Positions 1 to 12,730 of a stretch of DNA of 64,000 nt are shown here, one piece after another (within the stretch, counting starts at the first letter, position 1; each line of letters begins with the position of its first letter). The stretch comes from Saturnia japonica (lineage: Eukaryota; Arthropoda; Insecta; Lepidoptera; Saturniidae), in contig CM065323.1 of NCBI GenBank assembly GCA_033032175.1, positions 5,084,001 to 5,148,000 of the forward strand. Direction: 5' to 3'. Below the pieces are notes generated by a model. That model made no database searches, had not been told where the DNA came from, and saw only the letters and a list, made by a program, of their open reading frames with translations. A program made the translations under genes and the position numbers.

Positions 1-199
1 TATTATCGGGTAACGGTAAAGGACAGCATTGTGAGTTAGCCTGAAGGCTTGAGAAATGTAGCACTATAAGTGGGAAAAATATAAAACTGTTGATTTCTGT
101 TTGAAATTCATGTGTCACGGGCTGATATGGTGACTAAGTCTATACCTGATCTTGGGAATAGGCCTTCGCACAGCCGTGGGAGACTTACAGGCAGATATA
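1..199 (+). repeat. Interspersed repeat family A (LINE/SINE-type 3' end), copy 1
   Basis: This stretch aligns by eye with 46582-46787: both contain 'gcttgagaaat', then an 'aaaaatata' run, 'ttgatttct', 'tttgaaatt' and a closing 'cttacaggc'. The 'catygtgagg... cctg... gagaaat' wording is typical of a very common lepidopteran repeat that I recall as a retroelement 3' end. The copy is cut by the window edge or already truncated. No coding potential is seen. Confidence 0.5.
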
Positions 200-1940
200 A
201 AAAAGCGGAAATGTTTTTTGTTTTTTTTTTTGTTTAAACACGTTAATCTCTGACTCTACTAGTCAGATTCAAAAAACTCTATTTTTTATATAATAGCCAG
301 ACTCACGAGGAATAGTATAAGTTATATAACATTAAACTATAGTTCCCAGGTAGCCTAAAATATTTATTATTGTTACGTAAGTCGGAAGTCGAAGCCATCG
401 TGAACTGCTTTATCCTCGTGCGCTGGCTTAATGGTTAATGATACTTAAATACAATATTCTACAAAAATATTTGCTATCAATATATCTAAAAAAAGTCAGC
501 GATAGCATTTATCTATCTCTTATACATAACCACGATAAGGTAATTCGCTTTATATTTTTGTTAAGAATTAAAAATTAATTTACGAGCACTATTTTTAAGC
601 ATGGCATATTAATCCTTACGAACAAAAGTTAGTTCATCATAAAGACATTGTATATTTGCTTCTTTCTTTTTAAATTTGTAATTGGATTTTTAATGATTAT
701 TAATTAATATTAATTTGATATTTTGGACTATTTCATTAACTCATAAGTAATGTTTTTGAAGCTCTCATTATTATGTGATAAGGATATTTTCAAAATGTTA
801 TTTTGAATAAAACAGAAATATTCATTCACGTAGTTAACTCCTAAAGTTTTTGATGTTAATTTGTAAATTAAATCATATATACTTTCCAAAGACGGCTTTC
901 GCCGGACTTAGATCGGTTTATTCAAATTAATCCGGATTTTTAGATGCTGTCTCGACGAGTTCATCGGCCATCGAAATTGGATTTTACGTTGACACCTTCG
1001 CGTACCATAAGTATTAATATTTCATTTAAACATAAACCTATTGTTAACCTTTTAATATATCTTAAAGGATCAATAGAGGAACATAATATCTAAATAAAAA
1101 TACAATAATTAATACAATAATAAAAAAACACATTTCAGGTAATAGGTAACTTTTAAACAATGAACCTAATTTTCGCAGTGGCATAATATCACAAATACCT
1201 TAATTTTCCATTGAAATAATTATAATCAAGATGTAACGTGCAAATTACGATCTATTTCTAGTATTTTACTAACACGCGTAACTATAATGCTATTTTTAAC
1301 TAAGCACTAGCTATTTTATAAAACCAACGACAAGGTGTGTAATCTTGGTGGTGGTAAAGGTCATTTTTGTGTTTGCTAATGTCAATAAGAAATATGTATT
1401 TGAACACATGTACACGCTAACTCTTCAAAAAGGTTATATTAATTATATACTAACAACTACACTACAAAAACAGTTCATACAAATCAAGATCAAAAGTAAT
1501 GTTTTTTTTAAATCTCGGAACCAAGTTTGAAAGGTTCGTTCAGACATGAAAATAAGCCTGTTAAAACATGAGTTCTCTCTAATGCTAACATGGGGCGTAT
1601 CGCACCTTTCGATTTCCCAGAGAAATAACTAGGAAAAAATTATTTATTTTAGTTTGACGTTAAAATGTATTCTTAATCTTAAAGAAAGAATTAACTACTA
1701 AAGCTTACACATCACTATGAAACATTCTCTTACAATTTTTGCATAATTTTAACGAAACTATTACGTTTTCTAGAACTTTCTTTTTCGAAATTAAGAGCCT
1801 AAACGGTCGGTGACCACGTTTTATAATAACTATGATAAAAATCTTCACACATTAAATCATTTATTTCATGAATTATAAGATTTTTAATACCTGTTATGTC
1901 TTTAATATTACGAAAAAATTAAAGTATCTCTTACGACTGT
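200..1940. other. AT-rich stretch without genes; weak Helitron-like fragment
   Basis: About 240-360 contains 'cgttaatctctgactctact' followed by 'agttatataacat', a degraded copy of the Helitron-like family that is complete at 23284-23615. The rest is AT-rich with no supported coding sequence; a 61-codon ORF at 1345-1530 has no recognisable features and is best read as chance. Confidence 0.5.
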
Positions 1941-1941
1941 A

Positions 1942-2235
1942 CTAGGGCTTTTCCCGCGGCTTTGCTCGCGTCATAGTTAAGTCATGTCTCATTATATTTT
2001 TTTATGTCCCATTCTAACTGAATTACATAATACCTATTTTCATAAAATGACGGATGGCGGAATGACGGATTTTCATACAAACTATAACGCCTTTTTCATT
2101 ACTTTAAAGGTTGATTTTCCAAAAGTCCCTCCTTAGTGCTGATCTACAGTGTAAATTAAGTCCGCATGCAAATTTCTTATCCGTAGTGGTTTGAGCTCTG
2201 TGTTGATTTTTATTCAGTCAGTCAATTATCTATAT
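1942..2235 (-). repeat. Interspersed repeat family B, Helitron-like 3' end, copy 1
   Basis: The segment begins CTAGGGCTTTTCCCGCGGCT, which on the minus strand is a hairpin-plus-CTAG terminus of the kind seen in Helitron-like elements. The body shares 'catagttaagt', 'atgtcccattctaactgaatt', 'ccttccttag'-type wording and 'gtcagtca' with 19271-19556. The two copies are diverged but collinear. No protein is encoded. Confidence 0.5.
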
Positions 2236-2387
2236 CTAGGTTTAGGAACAAGTTTATTTTGTGTAATTTCTTGTTACTTGGATTTTTGTGCAAGCGATTA
2301 ATGGAAAATAAATCATATTATCTTTCTAATAAAAGTATTGAATATTTAGTACAATTGTGAATATAGAAATTACTTTGCTTTATGATT

Positions 2388-2676
2388 TTTTTATCGTTTA
2401 TAGGTTTACTTAGCATTATGGCCACAATCTCATATAAAGTTTCAATGTGGCCCATGATTATGACATGCTAAGCCTAGTAGGGAAACTGGCTCTCAAGTGC
2501 ATCCGCCAAAACACACCAATAAGTGCTGAAGACAGATTAAAAAAAATACCCTACCACCAGTCTATTGTTTCATCACGATGTTTTCCGTCACCAAAAGCTC
2601 ATGCTCAGAGATTCGAACTGACGTCAATCATCGCGGTATCCGAACGCGCTCGCACTGAGCCATCATTACTTCAAAA
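2388..2676 (-). repeat. tRNA-derived SINE family 1, copy 1
   Basis: Reverse-oriented copy of the SINE best seen at 51989-52312. On the minus strand it opens with the degenerate A-box region (tgatggctcagtgcgagcg), has the B-box-like 'gttcgaatctctgagc', then 'gagcttttggtgacggaaaa', 'cagtttccctac' and the distal 'gagattgtggcc' and 'aacctata' blocks. The 94-codon ORF at 2447-2731 lies inside it and is a by-product of the repeat. Confidence 0.7.
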
Positions 2677-2689
2677 CGTTCGAATATTA

Positions 2690-4485
2690 TTGTCCCAACG
2701 TTTACAAGCGAACAGAATCCACCCTGACTAAGGCAGTCAATTATCGCATTCCGCAAATCCTTCCACATCCACATATTTATTCATCCTTAGCGTCAGAAAG
2801 TTATCGCCTTTAAACCAGTTCGCATTTGATTCGGATCTCGGCTTTACAATATCAAGGACAAAGGTATACGCTGTGAGGTAATTTAGAAGTTTTTAACTAA
2901 AACGAGTATGTGTTTATTAGGTTACCTCTCAGTTATATTAGCTTTAATATAATAAATACATACAATACATACAAATAATTAGAAAAAAAAAACTCCCGCT
3001 TCAATGCCTTGTTCAATTTGTACTCAATAAAGTTTGAGTTATTTAATACAGAACTTATAAAAACGAGTTATGTATATAGTTAGTTCTGTTTAGATTAAAT
3101 TATTTAAAATTGTGATATTCTCAAAATATTACACATATAATAATTGAGCCATTTAGGCTCAACGCACACACCCTGCTTCTTAGCACAACAACATTGCAGG
3201 ACTTTTGTTTGAGTCGAGGCGGAAATTTTTATCTTAGAAATGCAGTATTTCCATACATAGTGGCAATTTTGGGGTTTCTTATGAACTTTATTTTAGTAAT
3301 TTATAATTATAATTTTAGCATTTTAGTATTCATTTATAGGATTTCGTAGCTCATAATGAGAAACGGAATCCTTAAAAGATAACTTGGTTGTTGTTTTGTC
3401 TTTATCTCTCTCTCTCTACCTAGAGACCCTTTTTCTCGAAAACTGATTGAGGTATAAATTTGAAATTAATGTCGAATATAAACTACTAAATACTGTGGAC
3501 TCGTCTGCTATAAAAAAAAAAAATTCTAGGTTAAAATCATAAATAAATATGGCCCTACATACTAGAAATCCCACTTGCTCATTAATACTCAAAACCTATA
3601 GGGTACTTCCCGTTCACCCAGATTTTCTTATCGTACCTTAGCACGGGACGTCACCATACTATAACAATCATACAGTTGGGAAATGCCTTTGATGTCGGGC
3701 CACACCGCGCCGCTGCGCGTGTACTTACGCTATCGTTTGCAGATATGTAAGGGTTGTGAAAAATAGACAATAAAATAAATGTGGTTATTATGTAATCATT
3801 TATTTACAAGGACTAACTAATATACATTTACATGTGTTGTACTGCCAGATATATACGTGACACTTTATTTTTAGAAGTTTTAGGTATTCTGTTATTAAAT
3901 TCAAGTACTTATATAATATTTTCGCATTCGGATGGACAATATTATCATAAAAGTTTGAGGGAAACATGAGCTAATTGATGAATTATACTTTGTTCTTATA
4001 AATTTAAGTAGGTACTTACGTGTGTCATAAAATATATAGGGAAAAAATTGTGATCTTTGACCTCAATTTGCTCGAAAAAAGAGCGATCGGATTTACTAAA
4101 GAATAACATACAAAAAATATATAAGTGGTTCTAAATAATAGGTGCTGAAACAATCATAGATGTATGATGATTGATTTTCATTTTACGGCTCGTATTTAGC
4201 TTGACGAGCCCTAATAATACCTTGTCTGAATGCAAGTCTTTCGTAATAGTATTAAAGTACTCTATCCTGGTAACTTGCATAATGAAATAAAAAGCAGTTA
4301 CCAGCGAAAGTTAAATTTCTCAGTATTTTAAAACAAGAATTCCACAGTTTTGTAATGGTAAATGTTATGATGGAACTCGCTCTAAAGGAATTGGCGGTCT
4401 TTCGTAAATCTTAAATGGATTTTTAAGTTCTTTTAGCTGTTATAGTAATTTGTGAAAATTGGATGCATATTTTTTATACAATAAA
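2690..4485. other. Non-coding stretch with one degraded repeat
   Basis: About 3150-3275 ('caacgcacacaccctg' ... 'gagtcgaggcgg' ... 'tttccatacat') is a diverged relative of 23895-24055. A short CT run lies near 3403-3418. A higher-GC patch at 3600-3725 shows no ORF or motif I can name. Nothing else is supported. Confidence 0.45.
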
Positions 4486-4486
4486 G

Positions 4487-4715
4487 GTTGCAAACAAGCT
4501 TACTAACCGCCTGATTGTTAGCGGATATCATAGATTATAAAATCAAAATAGATAAACTTGTAGGTATCACTAGCGCGTTGTCAATATTTAACTACCCGTC
4601 CCCAAGGAACTCTGGAAATCCTACTAAACGCAGGAACACAACACTAAGTTATTTGGCTGCAATTTTCTGTAAGATGAGGTTTTTTACCAGTCGGGCTGCC
4701 CCAACTAGAGAGAAT
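4487..4715 (+). repeat. Interspersed repeat family D, copy 1
   Basis: Carries the landmarks shared with 7111-7325, 38031-38218 and 50127-50265 (minus): 'ccgcctgat', 'ggtatcactagcgcgttg', 'ccccaaggaactctgg', 'gttatttggctgcaatttt', 'tctgtaagatgagg' and 'ccagtcgggctgcccca'. This is a very common lepidopteran repeat of unknown mobilisation class. The 90-codon ORF at 4515-4787 is produced by the repeat. Confidence 0.65.
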
Positions 4716-7110
4716 AATCCAAAGACATTTATTTATAACCTACCTCTCATAAATAAAGAACACCTTAGTTTAAAACTACGATCTTAAATGGCATGTATGA
4801 AGAGTCATTAATATAAAAGTAGATACATATACTAATGTACTCACGTCAGAAGGTATATTTCTCTGAATAGTCACACTCGACGGTATAGGTCACATAACTG
4901 TAACATATCACCACAATAAAACAAGACGTTTAGTTAGCAGCTTCAAAGTTAGCTTTTTTGTTACAGTGGTACGCACGCACCGTAAAAATCGCCTTAAAAA
5001 CTATATATAACTAGGAAAAAAAAACTCGTTCTCGAAAAATGTTGTATCATAAAAATATATAACAGGTCGAAAAATAACATTTTCTTCGTCACCTAGAAAA
5101 TATTTTGTTATATGCTTGGTATTTCTAAATTAATAATTGTTTTAGAATCATAATATAGAAGATGATATAACAATTTTGATACTGGCCAGGTAAACAGATT
5201 GCATATGATCTGATGGAAATTACTGACCTCTTCACAGCTCGTTTGAAGGACTTGATACCTTAGGAAAAAGGAAGACGCAAGTTTGGAATCGAATGCAGAT
5301 CTTTACAGTACAGAAAACGGCTTTTAAAGGTTTTTATTACAATTTTATACTTTTGAGAGATTTAATACATCTATGTATCTATGTAATCTTCAAAAGATAA
5401 TATGTAAAGATTTCAACATTGAGCGGAAAGAGCTTATTCACAATTTCACCCGACTCGGTTCATTACGCACGCGATTGTTGAAATTTTTCGGTTCAAACCG
5501 CACCTTTTTAAGCCATTGTGATTTTCTGTTTCCCAAATGGGCTTTGTAATGTTGTGAAATGAGGATCTGCTTCATTGGTCTCGAGGAGTGGCTGGTTTAT
5601 CTTTACGATTTGAAAATCTACGATAAAAAAAGAACTTCTTTCAATATATTATAATATTGTATGAAGTAATTACAACAGCAACATCTATAGTAAAACAAGG
5701 CGATTGATAAATAAAACTATTATTTGTGTAAAGAACAAAAGCTATTGGGTATCAATAATAATAAGTCACACTTAATCAACACTTTACAAAATTTTACTTA
5801 TTAGTATAATCTATAAATATTTATTTATTTCTTACAAAAACATAAAATATTAATAGCTACAGCATATTAGCAGCAATTATAAGCATATTATATGTAAGTA
5901 TATAAAAGTACTTATTTAACAATTACAATTTTAATTAGCTAACTAATAGTTCTGCCAATTCTGATTATAATATTTATTTAATAGGGCTGTTACCTTCTGG
6001 CTCCCAGTTTAGTTCAATTTCGACTATACCTCAAAGTCAAACTCATCTATTTCTAGTTTAGACAATAAGTATGTATATAAAATCCGCTGATATCTTAAAC
6101 TGATAGACCGTATTCTACAGAATCTATACATGTGAAATTTCAACATAGACTGCTTATGTACCGTTGAAGCTTTAGTAAGCAAAAAATTTAATAAAACCAA
6201 AAAATAAAAAATTGAAAAATGAAGATTAACGTTTGTGTGTTCTTGGTTACAGTAATTTAAACAATTTAAAATAACCGTTAAGTAAGCGAAAGGGTTGAAA
6301 TAATAGATTAAACAGTAATTCTACTGATCCATATCCCTAAAATATACTAGTTGATATTCATAAATAAACTACATCTTACCTTTGCTTAATAATCATCTCG
6401 GCTGGTCAACTTTGGCGTCCAATTTTTATGGGTAAGGACGAAAGAAAGTCCTGGACGGTGTCATTGACCCGGAAACCTGTTCGCTCATGGTCAACTGCCG
6501 CTGCAAACAATGCAATTACCTTATAATAAGAGTCAGTTGTGTTAAAAATATTAATTAAATAAGAAATCTATCAAGGACGTATAACTCAAACTAGAGAATT
6601 AATTGCTCATTTGTAAATATGTATATAAAAATATTAGAATCTCTATTTGTATTAATATTAAATTATTATTTCGATCCGTATGACAAATAATAGGACAAAA
6701 AATATGTACTAATGTGAATTTTATTTTAAGAAAAATGTTACTATTATACTAAAATTTATTGGTAAGCTAACATTATTGTTTTGGACCATTTTCTGTTTGA
6801 TCATTGACATTTAATTTGAAGGAAAAACAATTCTTGAATTTATTTTATCTACCGTATTTTAATATAATTTATAGTATTCTAGTTTATTTCAGGTTTTCGA
6901 ATTATAGTATAAACTGTTGAATAATTGTTACGCAAATATAAGTATTATATTTCTAAAGAATGGATCCATAATATGACACTTTCACTGTAAAAAAAAATTG
7001 TCATATATTCCTTTACCTATGTTTTACACTTTCCATAAAATAATATATTTTTTAAAGTGTACTATAATATATTGTATAGCGTATTCAGAAGTATGTTCGT
7101 GGTTGTAATA
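4716..7110. other. AT-rich stretch without supported features
   Basis: No ORF above 60 codons. 5165-5310 ('ctggccaggtaaacagattg' ... 'acctcttcacagctcgtttg') and 6390-6520 look like more complex, perhaps repeat-derived sequence, but I found no second copy in the window. The remainder is AT-rich. Confidence 0.5.
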
Positions 7111-7325
7111 ACAATGGCAAAGAAGCGTACAGCCCGCCTGATGGTAAGGGGTGTTACCGTAGCCTATGGACGAGTGTAACATTAGTTATATATTTGCAAG
7201 CTGTCGGCCTTGAACCTCCCTTTCCCCAAGGAGCTTATAGTAAAAGTATGATGTAAGGTTATTTGGCTGCACTATTCTGTACGGTGAACATATTTCACCA
7301 GCCGGACTGCCCCAAGTACAGAGAA
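7111..7325 (+). repeat. Interspersed repeat family D, copy 2
   Basis: Contains 'cagcccgcctgatggtaagg', 'gttaccgtagcctatggac', 'ccccaaggagct', 'ttatttggctgcac' and 'cagccggactgcccca', matching the other family D copies in order and orientation. A 62-codon ORF at 7263-7451 overlaps its end and is not a gene. Confidence 0.65.
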
Positions 7326-7422
7326 AGTTTTTTCCATGTCATACCTCTCTTGAAACTTATGATTTTGGTTACTATAAAAATACATTTAAAAAAAAAACAG
7401 TCAGTCATAAGGACTGCCGACA

Positions 7423-7655
7423 GAAGTGAAAACTTAATTTTGAATTTTTAAATCGATTATAGTCTGAATTATTGCAGAGCATGTCGGTGACGCGAAATCA
7501 CAAGACTTTTGATGTATACAAGCCGCCATACTACGCGTCGCTAGTCTGACGCAAGCGCAATACGTCACAAACATGTCGAGGTCATCGATGACGCGAAGAT
7601 CACGCGAACCTATAAGTTTTTCCTCTACCAAAATCGCTCAACGCGGCTAAATGAA
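7423..7655 (+). mobile_element. MITE-like element (GAAGTGAAAACT terminus), copy 1
   Basis: Begins GAAGTGAAAACT and continues with the same body as 29547-29866 in opposite orientation: 'attattgcagagcatgtcgg', 'gacgcgaaatca', 'cgcaagcgcaatacgtcac', 'atgtcgaggtcatcgatgac' and 'cgctcaacgcggctaa'. The far terminus has decayed, since AGTTTTCACTTC is not visible there. It carries no transposase, so it is non-autonomous. Confidence 0.6.
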
Positions 7656-8121
7656 GGCACGAGGAATGTATATAGAAAACTCATAATAAACGTAGTTTCA
7701 CCACAGCTCTAATGCGGTCCCTTCGAGCATAAAGAAGATTGAGATCTGTGCCACAAACACAAATAGAAAGATGCCTATTTAGTTATTTTCGACGAAGTTC
7801 CGTGTTAGTCGTTACCGCAGTTTTACTCTGTACAAACGATTCATAATTATGGTATGTATGTATTTCTAATATAAAAAAATAAATAGACATTTTTCAAATA
7901 AAATAAATTAGGTATGTACGTAGATCAAACTGAATAAATTTAATATGTAGAAAGAGTAAGTAATTTTTCCTAGTCAGCAAAACAAAGTGACTTAGCGAAA
8001 TCGAACTTTATTCGAATAACTACGTGAAATGTTTTTTTCTGATTTTCCCGATAGACACAATATGAAGGACTCCAATAACAAATATGCTATAATTTACTGA
8101 TTACGAATAAGTTTTAATAAA

Positions 8122-8456
8122 TAGTTGTTTGTCCGTCTTTCTATCTTTGTATGTCTGTATGTCAGGATTTAACTCAAAAACGGCTTGACCGATTCTTATG
8201 AAATGATGTACACGGAAAGCTCATGTCATTAGTCAATTGATAGGCTTTAAGAGTTTTCGATAATACTTTTTTTTAATGATTTTTATTTTTAAATTCTAAA
8301 CCGATTTTCATGAAATTTTACACCTTCCTTTCTTTAAATCGTTCCTCAATTGATAGAAAACATTAATTGTAAATAATATGAGAAAATAAAATTATTAGAT
8401 GTAAAAACCTACTGCGTAGTAAGAAACGCATGCGGAGCTGCGTGCATACCTCTAGT
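8122..8456 (+). repeat. Interspersed repeat ('gtccgtctttct' type)
   Basis: Has the wording of a widespread lepidopteran repeat: 'gtttgtccgtctttctatc', 'aactcaaaaacggcttgacc', 'gattcttatgaaatgatgta', a second 'ccgattttcatgaaat' block and a GC-rich end at 8414-8445. No second full copy lies in the window, although 34045-34115 ('cggctaaacgtgttccaatg') looks related. Non-coding. Confidence 0.45.
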
Positions 8457-8737
8457 AATAATAATATAAAGCTTAAGAAAGAGTTTGTTTGTTTGAAAGT
8501 GCTAATCTCTGGAACTACTGCACTGAAAAGATAATTTTTACATTTTATAACCTATAATCAAACCCGGACACGCTTAATTTTCTCCTTTTGAAGTTCTTAT
8601 GGAACATTGATCCGATCGCTACCTAACTTTACAGGGTCGCCTACTGGGCTAATATGAAGATTGTCTAAAAAATTCATTAAAACCTCTCCAGCCGCTTAGG
8701 AATAAATAGAGAACCTACATAAAACATCGATTTTTAT
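8457..8737 (+). repeat. Two abutting repeat fragments
   Basis: 8457-8580 is a 5' fragment of the Helitron-like family ('aataatataaagcttaagaa', 'gagtttgtttgtttga', 'gctaatctctggaactactg'). 8581-8737 matches 13585-13740: both have 'ggctaatatga'/'gggttaatataa', a 'tcca.gccgcttagg'-type block and 'aaacatcgattttt'. Together with 8122-8456 and 8738-8995 they form a 0.9-kb repeat cluster. Confidence 0.45.
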
Positions 8738-8995
8738 CTATACTAATAATATAAAGCTGAAGAGTTTGTTTGTATGGTTAAACGCGCTAATCTCAGGAAC
8801 TACTGGTTTGAGTGGAAAAAGTTATTTTGTGTTGGATAGCCCATTTATCGAGAAAGGCTATAAGTTATATAACAGTACGCTACGACCAATAGGAGCGGAG
8901 CATCAATGAAAAATGTTGCAAAAATGAGGGAAATTTATACCTTTTGAAAGCTTCCACTGCGTGCGCTGCGTGAATGGTTAAAGTTACGCAACAAT
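8738..8995 (+). mobile_element. Helitron-like non-autonomous element, 3'-truncated copy
   Basis: Starts TCTATACTAATAATATAAAG, the same 5' end as the intact copy at 23284. It follows the family through 'aacgcgctaatctcaggaac', 'ggatagcccatttatcgag' and 'ctacgaccaataggagcgga'. A hairpin-CTAG 3' terminus is not seen. It encodes no RepHel protein. Confidence 0.55.
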
Positions 8996-11900
8996 TGTGT
9001 GTAACAGAATTATTTGTCTTAAACATTTCTAAAAAAAAGTCCGCTATAGCATATGTTTATCTTTTAAGGTTTACTCAACATAACCTTTTTTATGGTAATA
9101 AAATTTGTTCTAAAATAATAAATTATTTGTGAAGGTGTTAGTCCTTATCGAAATAAATACGTTATTCATCACAAGTATTTAATTTTGTACTACATAATTG
9201 TCCTTTACAGTTATTGATTTAAATTAATACCTCAGGAGATCTCACAGTTTCAAAATAACTCGGCAGCAAAATAATGATCCAAGTACCGCGAGCACATTTT
9301 TATTGCAGACTGATGTGGGAGGCTGGTGGCACTTATAATACGTTGCCTACGAGCCACTCTCTCTCTCTCTCTAGAATAAGATTTACTAAGAAAGATTATA
9401 GGTTATAATATAACCTCACGCTATGCCTCTAATACGCGAAGCAGTAATAACTATGAACCAGTCTCTTTAGTACCTAGCTGGTTATTTACGTGGAACTTTT
9501 TATATGTAAAATACAAAACATGTACATAACCTAAATGCAATTTATAGACCATACAGGTGTCTTTACGTGTAAAAATGCATCCAAAATGGACCTCCAGACT
9601 ATAAACTGCAATCACCAATTGTCATTAAATTCGATTCAGTAGTTTCTACGTGATTGGCGTACAAACTAAGAGACAGACAAGAATTTCAAAAACAGTTGAA
9701 ATGTGTTCTGTTCGTGATTCTAAATTCCACCGTAGTATTTATATTTCGACTTTTAAATGACTGTTTTATTTTAAGTAAAGATTATACAAATCTGAAATGG
9801 CAACCTAGAACCCTTATGTTTTTATTCAAACATATACTCAATATTAAAAATATCTTTTTCTGTCTGTTTACTTTCCCGACACCCGAATGCACCCATTTTC
9901 TTTTTTTCTTTTTTTTGGGGACCCTTTTGGCATTTAGGCCGGACCGCCCTCGAACATAACCCTGCGTATGTTGGCAGAGACTTTATTTAAATTTCTAGAA
10001 CTTCGAACTTAAATGATTTTAGATAGCTATATTTTTTTTATTTTAGAATTCATGTGTTAAGTGTAGCGTAGCTCCGAATAGAGTGTATTGTTTTCATGTT
10101 CTTACCTTGATATATTACTTATGTTTGAAACTTTTAATTCCTTTGGCTTATAATTAGGGCTCACATTTTTAGGTATAAATATATGGGCGACCGAGCTTTG
10201 CTTTTGTAATGAAAAAAAAAAAAAACATTATATATAGGTATACTTGGAATGTAATACATTATCTAAATACAAAGTTTCATCCAAATCGTTGTTATATAAA
10301 TATATATATATATATATAAATATAAGAATTGCTCCCTTAATTTAATAAATATTTCCTTAAATAATTATCTTCGTATTAAATTTCTCATTCTGTTTAAGTA
10401 TTTTGGATTAAATTAATAAATAAGTAAGTCAACATTAGGTTTTATACCTTACCTTTACATATATTTTTTTTTATTTTGGCTTTCTGCCTATGTAGACAAT
10501 TTTGCCAATGACAAATATGACAAATACACGTTATAGAATTTAGTTGCCAAATATTCGGTGTACCTGTGAGAATAACCCATAAAAATTATACATTGACACA
10601 ACATAAAACAGTCACTTTATACATAATACTTGTTATGGGAAATGCAGAGATAATATAAAAAACAAAAAGCATAACTATAATCTATACAGACATGAACAAA
10701 GTACACATTACAATTTTATATAATTACGATAAATAAAAACACTAAATACTTAAATAAAAGTAGAATACACATAATTAAGTAATGTATTAACATAAGTATG
10801 ACGAGGAATATTATAAGGAAGAAGATCTTATAGGGAACGAGATAGTTTGGGACAATTAATAAATATGTGATCCACGGATCTCTCTTCAAAAATCACACGG
10901 AGAGTGGTCACGGACATGAATATATCCATTTAAAAGTCTTGCAATAAATAAAATTATAGTATAATTTTGACCCGAATTATTGTAACGTCTCCATGTCTTC
11001 TAAAACTAGGTATTATAACTGGAGAGTTAACAATCGAGATGTATAACGTTTCTAAGTTCAATGACGCGCAGTCGAACGTGACTAGCGGATTGTCTGTATG
11101 AATAATGTCTGATCAACATTTATTAAGGTGATCATGAATTTTTTGTGGGATAATTTTCAATAGGGTTGCTTCTTTCCACTGTTATAGTTTTATATAATAA
11201 TGTCACTATACCTTAATTTTAGTAAAATTGTTTGGGGTGGTAACCACAACTTCCACACCAGGTGTGATAAGCTCCTTCTGTAGATTAAGTCGACTGTATG
11301 TTTTTAAATAGGCTGGAAGTAGATTCCACACAAAATAATCGCCAAATATAGTGTACTATAACCGAGATGAAGGCTCGCTTGCCTTTCGCCGCCGAAGTTG
11401 CCGCCGATGATGTTTATTGAATTGTATGACAAAGTAGGTATCAAAAAAAATTGCCACCTACCCACCCCACCCCCCCCCCCCCCCCCTCAATTTATGAATA
11501 TTGTGCGCACACAGGAGCGTGAGATTTTACATAGTTAAAGTTTATATCGAGAAGGAAGGCAGCAAGTCATATAAGTATAGGTACTGTGTTACAAATATAT
11601 TAAAATTAAATAAATTAAGATGTCAAACTTACAATAATGGCTAAACTGTTTCTATAAAGAACATAATTAATATCAATATCGAGTGTGTTAGGATTCCATG
11701 TTTTATAAAGAATAAAAGGAACCTTTAATGGATCACTCGGTTTTCCCTCTATCTGTCTTGGAAGTGTGTCAAGGCTAATATCGAAAAAATCCAAAAATAA
11801 TTAGTTTGAAAATCGTAAACGTCCGCAAAATAAAAGTTTGTTACTTAACCACTTCATTACTGTTTAATTGTAGTTACATATAATGTACTTATAGAACAAA

Positions 11901-12411
11901 TAAAATCAACAAATAATACGTACACTAATTTATTCGGTTTTTAGTTTCGTCCTATTCAACCAATTGCCAATTTATTTAATACTAAATCTATGTATACAGC
12001 CTACCAAGCGACGACGCGACTGTAAAAAACTCATTCGCGTGTTCCGAGCTTGTGACGTTTTAATAATATTCCTTTTTAAAATTACTATCCACAGTCTAAA
12101 GCCCAACTGTTATTTAATCGATAGTTAATCGATGTTTAATAAACACTAGTCACACGTGTACTGAACCCTCGGGGAGTGAGATTTACTCGCTATTTATAGA
12201 GTATGGTTTTTCCTTTATAAATATTTAAAATTTATGGAAAAACCTACTGTTATTTATATAGTCATAATTTTATGTTATATGAACATATGTATACCTAACA
12301 TGTACAAAAGAATAGGTACTTCGAACATTTACATTCCAATGGATAAACTTATTTACATACTCGTATGCGAATACATTATAATGATTTAATCTACCTAAAT
12401 GTATAATATCA
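8996..12411. other. Long AT-rich stretch with simple repeats, no gene
   Basis: Contains a CT microsatellite at 9357-9373, an alternating TA tract near 10300-10317 and an 18-base C run at 11470-11487. 10790-11050 has higher-complexity sequence ('aatatgtgatccacggatct') that reminds me of a LINE-derived repeat but has no partner here. The 101-codon ORF at 9654-9959 is low-complexity (Phe/Leu-rich over T-runs) and is not considered a gene. Confidence 0.5.
11470..11487. repeat. Homopolymer C tract
   Basis: Eighteen uninterrupted C residues, preceded by 'ccaccccac'. The opposite strand is an uninterrupted G run able to form quadruplex-like structure. Length is likely to be uncertain in sequencing data. 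Confidence 0.95.
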
Positions 12412-12730
12412 CTAGCTGTGTCCCACGGTTTCATCTGTGTTCAATTTATTCTGCCAACTCTCCCGCCGCGCCACCACTTAGGCACCCATGTAGCCAGCCT
12501 ATCGTTGTTCTCACTTCCCATACTTGCCTACAGCTTGCCAGATTGCTTTAGGTTTATAGTTTCCTACTCCACACTTTAGAGCTGTATGGTAAAGTTATAT
12601 AGCCTATAATTTTTGACAATAAATAGGTAACATAATTCCAAAAATATTTTTTCAAATCTGATAAGTAGTTTCAAAGATTAGTCCATTCAAACAAACAAAC
12701 AATCTCTTGATCTTTATAATATTAAGTATT
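12412..12730 (-). mobile_element. Helitron-like non-autonomous element, full-length diverged copy
   Basis: Minus-strand copy of the family at 23284-23615. The plus-strand left edge CTAGCTGTGTCCCACGG is the 3' end (CTAG plus a decayed CACGG hairpin). The body includes 'cttaggcacccatgtagc', 'gccaactctcccgccgc', 'taaagttatatagcc' and 'caaacaaacaaacaatctct', and it finishes near 'gatctttataatatta'. The 71-codon minus ORF at 12652-12867 partly overlaps and is incidental. Confidence 0.65.

Noticed and set aside
2447..2731. 94-codon plus-strand ORF
   Set aside because: Falls within a reverse-oriented SINE-1 copy.
9654..9959. 101-codon plus-strand ORF
   Set aside because: Phe/Leu-rich translation of T-rich low-complexity DNA with no motif, signal or repeat support.
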